Origin: Aspidapion aeneum
Taxonomy: Eukaryota; Arthropoda; Insecta; Coleoptera; Brentidae
Length of the DNA stretch: 64,000 nucleotides
Reading direction: 5' to 3'
Assembly (NCBI GenBank): GCA_963576565.1
Contig: OY755040.1
Location: 88,279,002 to 88,343,001, forward strand
In this document: in pieces, positions 12,350 to 22,899 of the stretch
Layout: the number at the start of each line of letters is the position of its first letter
Position numbering within the stretch: the first letter of the stretch is position 1
The notes under the pieces: generated by a model
Database searches by the model: none
Seen by the model: only the letters and a program-made list of their open reading frames with translations
What the model was told of the DNA's origin: nothing
Program-made: the position numbers and the translations under genes

Positions 12350-15300
12350 AAAAATGCCCAGGGGTAAGAGGTTGAAGATCGTGTGGGTCTGAAGAGGCAG
12401 GAGATAAAGGGCGACTATTAAGTACGGCTTCTATGCGACATGTAAGGATGGACATTTCCATGATAGACAACTTCTGGTCGCCGACAACTCGAACAAAGTG
12501 AGTTTTAAAACTTTTGATGCCAGCTTCTGCCAGGCCATTGAAATGTGGACTGAGAGGAGGTCCCAGATGCCAACGAATAGAAAGTCTGGTGGACGCACTT
12601 CTTGCGTAATTAAGTAATTGGTTACGAAACCCTATAAAATTACTGCCTTGATCTGACCAGCATTGCGTCACGCTTCCACGTCTGGAAATGAATCGATGGA
12701 ATGCACCTACGAACCCTTCGGTGGACAGTTCCATGGTTAATTCTAAATGCACGCAATGTGTGGCCGTACAGACAAACACACAGACATACGATTTGAAAGC
12801 TTTACAACCCAGGTAACGATGAGGAATCACAAAGAAAGGTCCACAAAAGTCGATAGCTACACTCGAAAAAGGTTTAAGTTGATTGATTCGATGAGCGGGA
12901 AGTGAACCCATTATGGGCGGTCTATAGGGTTTAGGGTTGATTCTAAAACATTGCAAACACTTGGATATGGTTCTTTGAATTGCCCGTCTGGCAGATAATA
13001 TCCAAAATTGCTGTAAAAGCAGATTATGTAATGTTTTAAACCCAGGATGAAGGTATTGTCGATGAGTGGACTCGATAAGAAGAGTAGTTAAACGATGGTT
13101 ACTCGAAAGTAAGACGGGGTGTTTTGCAGAATAAGACAAAAGGTCAGATTTTTGTAATCTGCCACCGACTCTAATGATATTATTTTCATCAAGAAAAGGT
13201 GAAAGTTTTCGAAAAGGTTTCGGTATTGGTTTATCCTTAGATAACGCGAAAAAAAGCTCAGAAAAACAAGAACCTTGAACGCGTTTGCTAAGAAGGTATA
13301 ACGCATTTTGCATCTCACCGGTCGTAGGAAAAACAATATTCTCAAAAATAACTTTTTGGTCCGGCAGCTTAGAGGGTTTTTGATAGGAATGGTTTTGAAA
13401 AAGGTTAACTATTCGAAGGACATAACAAATGATACGTTGAATTTTTGATATAGATGAATATTTGATAAGAAGCTGATCTAAGAATTTAACGTCAATTATC
13501 GCATTGCAACAGACCTTTGGCTTTTCCTCCAGATTAATATCTCCGAAATCAATCGGCATTTTTGATTTATGAAAATCGGGCCATTCGTTTTCGGGAGACC
13601 ACAAAAACGACGGTGCGTTCCACCACATGTCATGTGACATGAGCTGTGAAGGGGTGGCCCCTCGTGACGCAATATCGGCTGCATTTAAAGCAGAAGGAAT
13701 GTAGCGCCACGAGTTTGAGGGAATGATTTCTTGGATTCTACTGACTCGATTTCCAATAAAGGTTTGCCAGCGATTAGGAGGGGATGAAAGCCAATGCAAT
13801 ACGACTTGCGAATCGCAGAAAGTAACGATATTTGTAAAAGTTATTTTTCCTTCATAGCTAGATAAAACGAAGTCAATTAATTCGCTTAAAAGAAATGCGC
13901 CTAGGAGTTCTAGCCTAGCCAAAGTTTGTGACTTTATAGGCGCGACCCTAGATTTTGCAGATATGAGAGAAACAGAGATATTGTTTTTCTCTTCTACACG
14001 AAAATATACGACGCCTGCGTAGCCTCGAATTGAAGCGTCACAGAAGCCGATGATTTGACAGGTATTGATTTTTGACAGTTTGATTTGTCGGGGTAATTGA
14101 AAATTGGAAAGAAGCGGGAATTCAGAACGAAGTTTGTTCCAAGAGTCGATGATAGAAGAATCTGGTTCTTCGTCCCAGCCTATTTTCGATATCCACAACT
14201 GTTGCAAAATAAATTTTGCTTGTAGCAACAAGGGACAAAGAAAACCTAAGGGATCGAAGATTGTTCCTATGATAGATAAAATAGAGCGTTTGGTTGGGGG
14301 TTTGTCCTTCATTCGGCATTGATAAGAAAAAATGTCGTTTTTTGGATGCCATTGAAGTCCTAAAACTTTGATAAAGTGTGGTTCCTCCTTGTCAAAAAAG
14401 AGAGGCATTTGACAATCGGATTCTGGCAATGTTGCCAATAACTCAGGACAATTGCTTGCCCATTTTTTAAGTTCAAATCCTCCCGACTTCAACAAATCAT
14501 TGAGTTCCGTTTGAAGGGAAAGAGCTTCAGAAAGCGAAGCGCTAGTTCCCAAGATATCGTCGATGTAGAATGACGTTTTTAGAACAGTACTAGCCATAGG
14601 AAAACGTTCCTTTTCTCTCTCTGCCAGCTCATTTAATGTACGCATGGCTAGAAAAGGTGAGCATGTCATGCCAAAAGTGACAGTAGAAAGTTCCCACACT
14701 GCCAGTGGGTCCTGTAGAGAAAACCTCCACAATATCCTTTGATAAGGACGGTGATAAGGATTGATAAGGACTTGACGGAACATCTGTTTGATATCAGCAA
14801 TGTAGGCAATAGGATTAAGACGAAACGTAAGGAGTAAAGAAGCAATATCTTTTTGAAGTTTCGGTCCCGATAACAACGTGTCATTGAGACTAATATTTTT
14901 TGGGGTGACTGCCGAACAATCCCAGACTACCCTTAATTTTGTACTTAAGCTTTGCGGCTTTAGTACGCAATGATGTGCTAAAAAACATGATACGTCGACT
15001 TTTGGTTGACTAGATAAAACTAGACTTATATGATTAGAATCGATATAGTCTTGCATGAAACTTGAATAGGCAGTGTACAGATCAGGATTTTTGAGTAATC
15101 TATTTTCTAGAAGTAAAAATCTACGATAAGCTTGCGGATAAGTATTTCCTAGGTCAGGGTTTATTTTATCTTTAAACGGAAGATCTACTATGAATCTACC
15201 GCTCGGTTGCCGTACTACACTGGCAGTAAAAATTGATTCTGCTTGTTTTTCTTCCTTTGATAAGATTTGTTTTTTAGGCAAATGTTCGATTTCCCAAAAC

Positions 15301-15701
15301 CTAGGGAGAATGACCTCTAAAGGAGGTGAATGACTCGTTAAAAAACAACTGGTTCGTTCCGTAAGACTACCTACTTCGTCAACTTTTCTCATGACGACCC
15401 AGCCAAAGATAGTTTCAAGGGCTGAAGGTTGCCCTATTTGTCCAAGAACCCTGCCCTCCTTGAATATCTGTGCGAATAGCTCGCAACCAATAACTAGGTC
15501 CACAGGTCTAGATTTGAAATAAGATGAGTCGGCAAGTTTAAGGTTTTCCAAGTGTTTCCACTGATTATCGTTCAAAGTGAATGTAGGCATATTGGAACAT
15601 AATTGTGGAACGACAATTGCTTCGAAATTAAGTAAAGGAGTGACCTGTCCTTGTGGCTTAATGTGACATTGAACGAGCCCTTTGGCAGTAAAAGAAGACA
15701 T
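12339..15701 (-). CDS. BEL-2 pol: reverse transcriptase, RNase H, integrase
   Basis: A 1,120-codon open frame, in frame with the protease upstream of the stop at 15708. Residues about 1-110 finish the protease region. Reverse transcriptase follows (TKLRVVWDCSA near 254, ADIKQMFRQ near 302) with an intact catalytic box FYIDDILG at about 378-385. RNase H shows IGFCDAS at 551, RLELLGA near 596 and TFCDSQVVLHW near 627. Integrase has the HHCC finger (HRQYLHPGF to CLQCFR), Asp in VAIDFCGP, Asp in WSDQGSNF and Glu in NGLAEAGIKS. All catalytic residues I can see are present. The frame ends at 12339 because a run of seven T replaces six, which pushes the DUF5641-like tail into another frame. Confidence 0.93.
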   Translation of the reverse strand: MSSFTAKGLVQCHIKPQGQVTPLLNFEAIVVPQLCSNMPTFTLNDNQWKHLENLKLADSSYFKSRPVDLVIGCELFAQIFKEGRVLGQIGQPSALETIFGWVVMRKVDEVGSLTERTSCFLTSHSPPLEVILPRFWEIEHLPKKQILSKEEKQAESIFTASVVRQPSGRFIVDLPFKDKINPDLGNTYPQAYRRFLLLENRLLKNPDLYTAYSSFMQDYIDSNHISLVLSSQPKVDVSCFLAHHCVLKPQSLSTKLRVVWDCSAVTPKNISLNDTLLSGPKLQKDIASLLLTFRLNPIAYIADIKQMFRQVLINPYHRPYQRILWRFSLQDPLAVWELSTVTFGMTCSPFLAMRTLNELAEREKERFPMASTVLKTSFYIDDILGTSASLSEALSLQTELNDLLKSGGFELKKWASNCPELLATLPESDCQMPLFFDKEEPHFIKVLGLQWHPKNDIFSYQCRMKDKPPTKRSILSIIGTIFDPLGFLCPLLLQAKFILQQLWISKIGWDEEPDSSIIDSWNKLRSEFPLLSNFQLPRQIKLSKINTCQIIGFCDASIRGYAGVVYFRVEEKNNISVSLISAKSRVAPIKSQTLARLELLGAFLLSELIDFVLSSYEGKITFTNIVTFCDSQVVLHWLSSPPNRWQTFIGNRVSRIQEIIPSNSWRYIPSALNAADIASRGATPSQLMSHDMWWNAPSFLWSPENEWPDFHKSKMPIDFGDINLEEKPKVCCNAIIDVKFLDQLLIKYSSISKIQRIICYVLRIVNLFQNHSYQKPSKLPDQKVIFENIVFPTTGEMQNALYLLSKRVQGSCFSELFFALSKDKPIPKPFRKLSPFLDENNIIRVGGRLQKSDLLSYSAKHPVLLSSNHRLTTLLIESTHRQYLHPGFKTLHNLLLQQFWILSARRAIQRTISKCLQCFRINPKPYRPPIMGSLPAHRINQLKPFSSVAIDFCGPFFVIPHRYLGCKAFKSYVCVFVCTATHCVHLELTMELSTEGFVGAFHRFISRRGSVTQCWSDQGSNFIGFRNQLLNYARSASTRLSIRWHLGPPLSPHFNGLAEAGIKSFKTHFVRVVGDQKLSIMEMSILTCRIEAVLNSRPLSPASSDPHDLQPLTPGHFFDP

Positions 15702-15707
15702 CTGATT

Positions 15708-16262
15708 TTATCCGAATATTTCAGTGGTGTAACTTCGCCTAGGAAGATTAAGACGCTGAATACACTTTTCACTGATGAATCCTGTCTGTGATCCAGAATC
15801 AAGCAGTGCCCTTACAGGTTGAAAATTTCCGCAACCGTCCATAACATCTATTAGGGCGGTGCATAAAAGAAAGGTACCTGAAGGTCCTGAGGTATTTAAT
15901 GACACATGAAGATTATTGACAGGTGGTGTGTGAATGACAGGCCTAGTATCTTGGCTTCCAGACTCTTGATTAGTTTCTAAGATATGAGTTAAAGTGTGGT
16001 GCCTTTTACTATTGCAAGTCCTGCATGAATATTTTGATTTGCACGTATCTACCCCATGCAAGGGATGAAAACACGCTAGACATAATTTTTTCTGCTTGAC
16101 GAAAGATTGGCGATCGATAGGTAAGAGATCAAGAAATGTTTGACATTTCGAAAGCACGTGACCTTGATTACACCGGAAACATTTTATTCCCGTACTTGAA
16201 TTAGTTGAGGTGCCAGCCAGTCCTATAAAAGGCGAATTGGATGATTTATAGGTAGGCTTTTG
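15708..16262 (-). CDS. BEL-2 zinc knuckles and protease
   Basis: After the frameshift near 16262 the correct frame continues with three knuckle-like motifs: CFRCNQGHVLSKC, CLACFHPLHGVDTC and CRTCNSKRHHTLTH. The aspartic protease follows, with its catalytic loop in VRALLDSGSQTGFI. The frame stops at 15708-15710 (TAA) inside a peptide that continues without a frame change (EIFG, stop, NQMSSF). The stop is therefore a point mutation or error, not the natural end of a gene. In the intact element gag, protease and pol would be one polyprotein. Confidence 0.85.
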   Translation of the reverse strand, partial: QKPTYKSSNSPFIGLAGTSTNSSTGIKCFRCNQGHVLSKCQTFLDLLPIDRQSFVKQKKLCLACFHPLHGVDTCKSKYSCRTCNSKRHHTLTHILETNQESGSQDTRPVIHTPPVNNLHVSLNTSGPSGTFLLCTALIDVMDGCGNFQPVRALLDSGSQTGFISEKCIQRLNLPRRSYTTEIFG

Positions 16263-17251
16263 ACAAACTGATTTTGAATAGAATTTGAATTTTGATAGGT
16301 AGGCTTTTGCCCAAACTCATTTTGCATAGAATTTGATTTTTGATAGGTAGGCACCTTTTTGGGTGCTGTTGATTGATGAAGTGATTCCAAAACTTTACAT
16401 CTTTTTTCTAGAAATTGAAAAAGTGACTGAAAAGTGGGAATTTCGGTATAAGTATTGGCGTGACTCATTTCGAAATTTGAACGCGTCGGAATATCCAATT
16501 TTTCTAACAAAATGAAAAAAATAATAAAGTCCCAACTGTCAACGTCAAAGCTAAGTGATTTTAAAATTTCTAGGGATTCAGAAAAGGTGTCAATTAAATT
16601 ACGCAATTCTTTAGCTGACTCGTTTTTTAATGTGGAGTTCATAATTGTGCTTAAAGCATCATTTGCGAGGTCTCGCTTGTTTTGATATCTATTGACTAAT
16701 TTGTCGTTAGCAATTTTATAATTTTGATCAGATAAGCTAATCCCTGATATCAATTTTAAAGGCTCATCCTCGAGATATGAAAATAAATATTGAAGTTTTC
16801 GAACGTTACTTAGACTTTGATTTTGATCTATATTGTTATTAAAAAGATCGAAAAAGCTTGGCCATAATTTTTTATCACCTCGAAATATGGGAATACCTAA
16901 CTCTTTGAGTTTTGGAGTTTCGTTTTGTCGAACATATGATCCCGAAAAGGATGGGGCCTCAACCGGAAATATTTTAGAGTAAACCCCCTTACACGCATAA
17001 AAATATTTACGAGCTTCTGAAAGGATCGCATCCTGCGTTTTAAACTCCTCGTCGTCCGAGTCGTCTATCAACATAATGACATCATTATGTGCCAGCATGC
17101 ATTTATCGAAGGTTTCGTCCAAATCGGAATACCTCACTTGAAACTCGTTTCTCGCTTTTTCGTCTGTTGCCGCGGTCTGTGAAAACACATAACACTCGGT
17201 GATCGCAGATAAAAAACCCTTGCGTTTTTGCACGGCTTTTTTGACAGACAT
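16223..17251 (-). CDS. BEL-2 gag (DUF1759-like)
   Basis: Start chosen at the ATG at 17251 (MSVKKAVQKR), because the 14 upstream in-frame codons (back to 17293) have no gag character. The body matches the BEL/Pao gag pattern, including IPIFRGDKKLWPSFFDLFNN, the KLQYLFSYLEDEPL segment and LVNRYQNKRDL. The C-terminus has a three-fold peptide repeat, PTYQ(K/N)SNS(M/I)QN(E/Q)F, encoded by roughly 48 bp tandem units at about 16240-16360. In the third unit a base is missing near 16262 relative to the second, which throws the frame into a stop at 16223, just before the zinc knuckles. Gag forms the particle that packages the element RNA. Confidence 0.85.
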   Translation of the reverse strand: MSVKKAVQKRKGFLSAITECYVFSQTAATDEKARNEFQVRYSDLDETFDKCMLAHNDVIMLIDDSDDEEFKTQDAILSEARKYFYACKGVYSKIFPVEAPSFSGSYVRQNETPKLKELGIPIFRGDKKLWPSFFDLFNNNIDQNQSLSNVRKLQYLFSYLEDEPLKLISGISLSDQNYKIANDKLVNRYQNKRDLANDALSTIMNSTLKNESAKELRNLIDTFSESLEILKSLSFDVDSWDFIIFFILLEKLDIPTRSNFEMSHANTYTEIPTFQSLFQFLEKRCKVLESLHQSTAPKKVPTYQKSNSMQNEFGQKPTYQNSNSIQNQFVKSLPINHPIRLL

Positions 17252-17662
17252 GATTTTACCTTTGAAATGACGAAATTGTCGGTAAATATACAATTAACGC
17301 TAAATTAATGCTTCTGAAATAGAAAAATGACGAATTGTCGAAAATATGCACTAATTTATCGCAATTGATGAAAATTGTTTTAAATATCGAAATGATATGG
17401 AACACATCTAACACACTGAACATGTGCTTTTTTGTTTTAATTGCTTCGATTTGTTTACTGAATGAGCACGCGGTACGTTACCATAGCAGCGGACCGAAAA
17501 CAGGTGAACTGCGCCGCTACCGAAGGTCGAGCGGAAATCTCTCTCGTTTCAATACGATTGGCAAAATTCAAGGCCTTGTGTCGCCGTGTGAAAAAATGGC
17601 CGACTTATTAATACCGTCGTATGGAGTAAAATTTAAATAATTCGGGTCGAAAGGAACACTTA

Positions 17663-18132
17663 TGTTTGCCCGCAGTTAGAAAAACGATAACTACAATGGA
17701 CTGTATATATTTTAACTAATGAAAGCGCGAACAAACATAAATATATTGATAGGAAATCACGAAATAATTAAGGTCCATAGGTTAATTGTGGGCACCACAC
17801 AACGGAAATCAGAAACAAAGCACTCACCAGTTTGCAGCCAATTTCTCCACTTCCAAGGGGCCACTGTCTGGATCTAATGATGTCACCACGTAGCTGAAGG
17901 GCTGAAGTTTCTAGTTCTATGCTTCAGTACACCAAAATCGAGCACTTTCAAGTGTAGAAATTTGAAATAGTTGGAGAAAGTAAATTAACACGCCATTTCT
18001 CGAGGCGGTCGAAAAAGGATCTCACTGATTCTTGGTGCGCATGTCCAAAATGCGCGAAAATGCACTCTGTCCGTCATCCAATTGTGTGGTTTTAAAATTT
18101 ACAAACACCGCGAAATTTAGCGGGAGCTAACA
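17663..18132 (-). repeat. BEL-2 5' LTR
   Basis: 470 bp, with five substitutions relative to the 3' LTR. It should contain the element's promoter. The target duplication ACTAC follows at 18133-18137. A primer binding site would lie just inside, near 17641-17658; the sequence there (TGTTCCTTTCGACCCG on the minus strand) does not start with the usual TGG, so I cannot name the tRNA. Confidence 0.95.
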
Positions 18133-18137
18133 ACTAC

Positions 18138-19096
18138 TAGTGAATGAAAACGTCACGCAGAACATCACGCAGAACATTGTGGACTTATAGGTAGCACTGT
18201 AGGTTAGACCGTAGCACCGTAGGACCATAGCACCGTAGGAGGACCCTATATTCGAGAGCATTTATTTAGTCTCTCATATTTATTTATTTTAGAATGTTAG
18301 TAGTTTTATTTTATTATTTAATTTAATAACTTTTTTATTAGCTTATCTTTTTTTAATAAAGAATTAATATTTTTAGTTTTTTTTTTATTGTCTTTCAACC
18401 AGAGTAAATATCTTATTTTTATAAAAATTTTCTTTATTGTTTTTTTTTATAAAACCAGAATTAAATTTTATTAATAATTTCAAAGAATTTATTTTAATTT
18501 TCATTTCCTAACTCACCTCTATTTTGAGGGAATATCCAAAAAAATGACAGCCATCTCAACATTCTCAAAACGCAGCCAATCTGAGTGTAGACCAAAAATA
18601 TACATCAGCCATAGTGGAAGAACAAATTGCGAAGGGCTTGAGCCGGTTTTCAAAAGTCAGATCCAGGAAATCCTTAACACTCCAAACTCAAACACCACAA
18701 GAAGTTTTAACAAAAAAATGGCGACTTTTCGCATTGAAACATTGTTTTAAAAAAAAAATGCTATATTTATAGCTCAAAGTTTCACTTCACGCCATACGAA
18801 AAAGAGATCGCCCCGAATCGAAAATCTGCTGAAAAATCCTGCTTGTACAAAGTAAAGGTGGGATGAACCAGCAACTCGCCAACGAAACTCTGTCAAGCGG
18901 TCAGCGGTTGATTTCACTGTTTTGGGTATTGATTTGTTTGGTCCACTACAAACATTCGATGCGCTATAGAACTGCTTAATACCAATATCGCACGGAGTTG
19001 TATGACATTAAAATAGGTACCTACTAAGTGTTTAATTAAAACTGTTCAAACTTTTAATTGCCAAGAAAGATTACTATATACATAGGCAAAAGAATC
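18138..19096. other. Non-coding, with a small tandem repeat
   Basis: At 18190-18245 a GTAGCACCGTAGGA-like unit is repeated three to four times, followed by T-rich DNA. No gene recognised. A 68-codon frame at 18544-18750 has no family resemblance. Confidence 0.55.
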
Positions 19097-19139
19097 TGTA
19101 GCATTTACAAACTTAAAATATGAAAAATAAAATGCTACA
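19097..19139. repeat. 43 bp palindromic piece with LTR-like ends
   Basis: It runs TGTAGCATTT ... AAATGCTACA and sits exactly at the 5' truncation point of Gypsy-B. The first ten bases equal the start of the Gypsy-A2 3' LTR at 59918. It may be the remnant of a collapsed LTR, or chance. Confidence 0.3.
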
Positions 19140-19899
19140 GACTACCGCAAATTGAACTCAGTGACGGCACGTGATAGTTATCCTTCACTACTCGTATCCG
19201 AGACCCTTGACAAGTTGAAAGATGCTAAATACTTGTCAACTTTAGATATCAAAAGCGCTTATTGGCAAGTACCAATGGAAGAATCATCGAAGCCACTAAC
19301 AGCATTCATCTGTCGACGAGGTCTATTCCAATTTAAGCGTTTACCTTTTGGACTTCATAATGCACCTGCAACTTGGCAGAGACTCATAAATAGCATCATA
19401 GGAAACGATTTAGACCCCTACGTGTACGTATATCTCGATGACCTTGTAATTGTCACACAGAGCTTTTCTGAACATCTTAGAATTCTTGAGGAAGTCCTAC
19501 GAAGATTGCAGAATGCAAAGATAACGGTAAGTTGGGAGAAATGCCAATTGCGTAGGCCAGAAATGACTTATTTAGGATTCGTAGTGGACCGTCGAAGCAT
19601 CCGAGTCGACCCTAATAAAATTAAAGCCATGTTAGAGCTCCAGAGGCCAAGAACTGTCAGAGAAGTTCGTAGAGTTGTAGGTACAATATCCTGGTATAGA
19701 CGTTTCATAGAGAATTTTTCAGCTATAATAGCTCCAATTACAGCTCTAACTAAGAAAAATAAAAAGTTCGATTGGACTCCAGACTGCGAAAAAGCATTTA
19801 TTAAGCTTAAGGAACTTTTAGTGACTGCACCGATTCTTACATGTCCAGATTATGCCAAAGAATTTGTCATTCAAACAGACGCATCAGGATATGGAATAG
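19140..19899 (+). CDS. Gypsy-B pol, reverse transcriptase part
   Basis: Open from DYRKLNSVT through STLDIKSAYWQVPM, FKRLPFGLHNAPATW, the intact catalytic box VYLDDLVIV, TYLGFVVD, GTISWYRRF and the RNase H start (QTDASGYG). It has no internal stop and continues in frame into 22900 once the solo LTR and one copy of the ATAG duplication are ignored. The 5' end is a truncation: the protease and the fingers of RT are missing, and upstream DNA is unrelated. The enzyme would copy element RNA into DNA in the cytoplasmic particle. Confidence 0.85.
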
Positions 19900-22899
19900 T
19901 GTAACGTGTCATTTTTACGTTTAAGGCAAACGTTACATATTTGTTTATTTAGGTAAATAATCAAGGCTCTTCGACTCGTCTTTCTGTACACAAATTAAGG
20001 GTATTTTATAGAGCTAGGTTTGGAGGTTATATAGTGTCCAGAAAGTTACCTTATAAAGGAGGCATTCCATCGAATTACTGTGGACACTGCGCACATCGTA
20101 TTATTTGGGCATCGTAATTGGAACTTGAGATCACAGGTTTCGGGAAAAATCACATAAAAACTTTTGATTGTTTTGTTTATCTGTAAAATTTCGTAATTTT
20201 CTTTGACGTTCATGAAAATAAACAGCTGTTCTGCTGGGGAATGGCGGCGTTGCCGCATCACAAATGGTTTCAGTAACAGGAAGAAAACATTTAGATGAAC
20301 ATTTCATTCGCGTATGTTTATTTTCGAGGATATTGGGACAATGACTTCTCTTCCGAACCTTTTTTCTTCACGAATTTTTGTACCACGAAAACATATTTAG
20401 GTCCACGGTTTGACCAGGAACAACCGAGGCTCCGCCCGCTGTGATATCTTTTTTACTTTGAAGGAGAAGATAAAATAAATACGAGTTATGCACTTTTGTA
20501 AATTGGAGATAAACGAGGGAGAAAAACCAAGACTAAAAGAATAAACGAAATCGTGTGAGTTAACATCTGAACACTCTTGTGCCGAGTTTAAGCAGTAGTT
20601 CAGTGTGTATTTTTAGGTTCCAGTTCAGAAACAACTTTATTAATGTAAAAATGTTTTACAAAAATGGCGTCAAACCATATGAATCTTAGAGAAAACATAT
20701 ATAAAGAGCAAAGGAAACTCTTGACTAAAACTGTAACTAAAATACAACTAAATTCTACACTTAGTATAGCTTTACTCATATAGGAATTGGTTGAGTGTTC
20801 GAATATTCCTGGGTTTGATGCATGCTCTGATCTCCAGTAATTGATTTTACAGTTGATGGTTTCAATGCTGTGAGCTTCTTATAGTCCGGCTGGTTATTTT
20901 CCTCCTACTTGCTATGCTGGCGGGAGTCCGGTAGGCAAATGTTCGGTCTATGTATGGAGGGTGTCTCGATGTCCTTGTTATAAAAATTTCAACCGTGGAA
21001 ATAGATCCGACAACACCTCATGCGCAGGGTACGGAAGTATTAGTGTATTTCATCATTGGTTAGTTTGAAAACCGCGGGTTTTTTTATCCAGGCTCGCAAA
21101 CCGGAGTTAGGGATTTTTCGGCGAGAGCGTTTTTTTTATAAATAGGTTTGCATCCTTATTTGAATTTAACCGGGAAAATTAGGTTGGTACTGTCCCCACC
21201 AAATCTACGAACGATTTCCGGCAACTTAATTTTTTTTTGTTCTTGACAAAGTGTCTTTTCTCTTTTCCTAAAGAATTTTGGCTGGGCTGGTGGCCGTCTG
21301 TTGGTGTCGCCATTGTTTTTGTGGTTATTGGCACTTATTGGCACTGCAGTAGTTGCAGATTATACCAAAGACGGTATAACTGTGAGCCGTCGTTGTTTAG
21401 GCGAATCTTAAGTGACGTTCACATCCTCTGAGAGGGATTTAAGGCGGCCTACGCCATCTCTACGGGAAAGAAGCGTGGTAAGTTCGATTTTTTTTTGAAA
21501 TCTTCAAGGCAATATTTGCCTCCCAAATTGTAATTAGTGTTCGTGTGAAGTGTGATTTTTCTGCAAAAAACGTGTTTTGGAGTTTTTTTAATATTTTTTT
21601 TAAACCACGTTTTGGATAAAAACTATATATTGTTTTCTCCTTTGGTTACAGCCCGTCCATTCCATCGACGGGACAGTTTTGCTGGTGGAACAAGGTTCGA
21701 GCCAGTTCTAACCCTGGGAAAGGTACGTTAGGGTTATTTTAGTTCATCTGTTAAAATCTGCTTTATTTTATTGAGTCGACATGGGGTTCTTGATTTAAGT
21801 TACTCGGTGTAGGGGAACCTCGTGCAAAACCGACGAAGGAAACTGAAATATTTCATTTTCCACAGGGTTTTCCGCTCGGGCAAGAACCAACATTTAAGGT
21901 CCATGTGCTGCCCTAGCGTGATTTTCATATATAATGTTTCACAGTATAATTTCAACATTGCTTGTAAACGCAAGGTAACGGTATGATGTCATGACCACCA
22001 TTTTGCGGCATATTTACTACATTGACTTGTTTTCATTTATTTAGGATAATTTTCCTGTCAAGTTTAAAGTGCCTTGCTATTTTGGCCCTATTTAATTGAT
22101 TGGTATTTTTCTCAGGTTTTATATAAAAAAAATATACAAGATGAACTAAATCTTTGCGTTATTTGTACAATCCAGTGAACCAACTTTGCAGAGACAAAAG
22201 AGAGATGAGCGGTTTCCTTACATTGTTTTACTTCATGAGGTGGATCTCGGACTGGGTTGCTGTCTGTCTCATTCTACCCAATGTAGAATGCTGACAGCAG
22301 ATATTTGGTCCAGATCTCCCTTATGATGGAATAATTTTGGAAGGGTGTTTTTTTTTAACAATCATTTATATAAGTGAGTCTTGCACTACTGACTCAAATG
22401 TAGGTACACTGTGACCTGTTGGAAATGTGCATCTACCTATAAAGAACTTTCTTTGTGTCATTTTGATTCAGTTAGGAATTTTTTAGAATTTTATTTTGTT
22501 GATTAGTCATTTTTTTTTGGTTTTTTTTCTTAATTACACAAATACTCTGGAAGCCTCGAAAGTAGGTAGTTTCATTGTTTGGCTACAACGTTTGAGTTGA
22601 ACTGTATTTTAATTAAGATCTTCTTTGTAAAACATTGGTATTAAAACACTGTGGCGCACTTAAAATTTTCTTATTTCTGAACCCCCCCTTCTCCACTGTA
22701 TAAAAGTTACCGGGCATATCAATGTTTTACCTAGCTGGAAAATACAGTTCTGCTTCCAGATATTTGTTTAATTACTCAGTAATTTGATTTTAGTGTCACA
22801 AATTGGCACAGCGTTATTGTTATATTTACAGTGTCACAAAATGGCGGCAACGTCTTTTAGTTGCCACAAATGTCACCCAACGCATTTTAATTGGCCACA
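19900..22899 (+). mobile_element. Solo LTR of the Gypsy-B family inserted into Gypsy-B pol (3,000 bp)
   Basis: Starts TGTAACGTGTC at 19900 and ends GGCCACA at 22899, flanked by the 4 bp duplication ATAG (19896-19899 and 22900-22903). It is homologous along its length to the element's own 3' LTR at 24534-27117 plus 55361-56678. Removing it and one ATAG restores a continuous RNase H frame, which proves insertion into a formerly coding element. At 3,000 bp it is unusually long for an insect Gypsy LTR. It has no protein-coding frame of note but contains matched splice-like signals (see 21478-21724). Confidence 0.9.
21478..21724 (+). promoter_or_regulatory. Putative splice signals inside the LTR
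   Basis: A donor-like GTG/GTAAGT at 21478, a T-rich tract with TTTGGTTACAG acceptor ending at 21651, then a 71 nt exon-like stretch ended by AAAG/GTACGT at 21723. The same trio is kept in the diverged 3' LTR (donor at 26928, acceptor at 55371, donor at 55449). This suggests a spliced leader in the element transcript. Inference only. Confidence 0.4.

Larger units (their letters stand above)
11286..18132 (-). mobile_element. BEL-2: complete BEL/Pao LTR retrotransposon
   Basis: A 6,847 bp element on the minus strand. It has two 470 bp LTRs that both start TGTTTGCCCG and end GGGAGCTAACA, and a 5 bp target duplication ACTAC at 11281-11285 and 18133-18137. By eye the LTRs differ at five positions (98.9% identity), so the insertion is recent. 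The internal region carries gag, zinc knuckles, protease, reverse transcriptase, RNase H, integrase and the BEL-typical C-terminal domain (DUF5641-like). The polyprotein frame is interrupted three times (near 16262, at 15708 and near 12345), each by a one-base event. Such few, single-base breaks in an otherwise intact copy could be real mutations or assembly errors. Confidence 0.95.

Noticed and set aside
14104..14352. Several frames overlapping BEL-2 pol in other frames or strands
   Set aside because: Shadows of the strongly supported 1,120-codon pol frame.
17335..17640. 101-codon frame between the BEL-2 gag start and its 5' LTR, opposite strand
   Set aside because: Antisense to the element leader, no recognisable domain.
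18544..18750. 68-codon frame
   Set aside because: No homology I recognise and no coding context.
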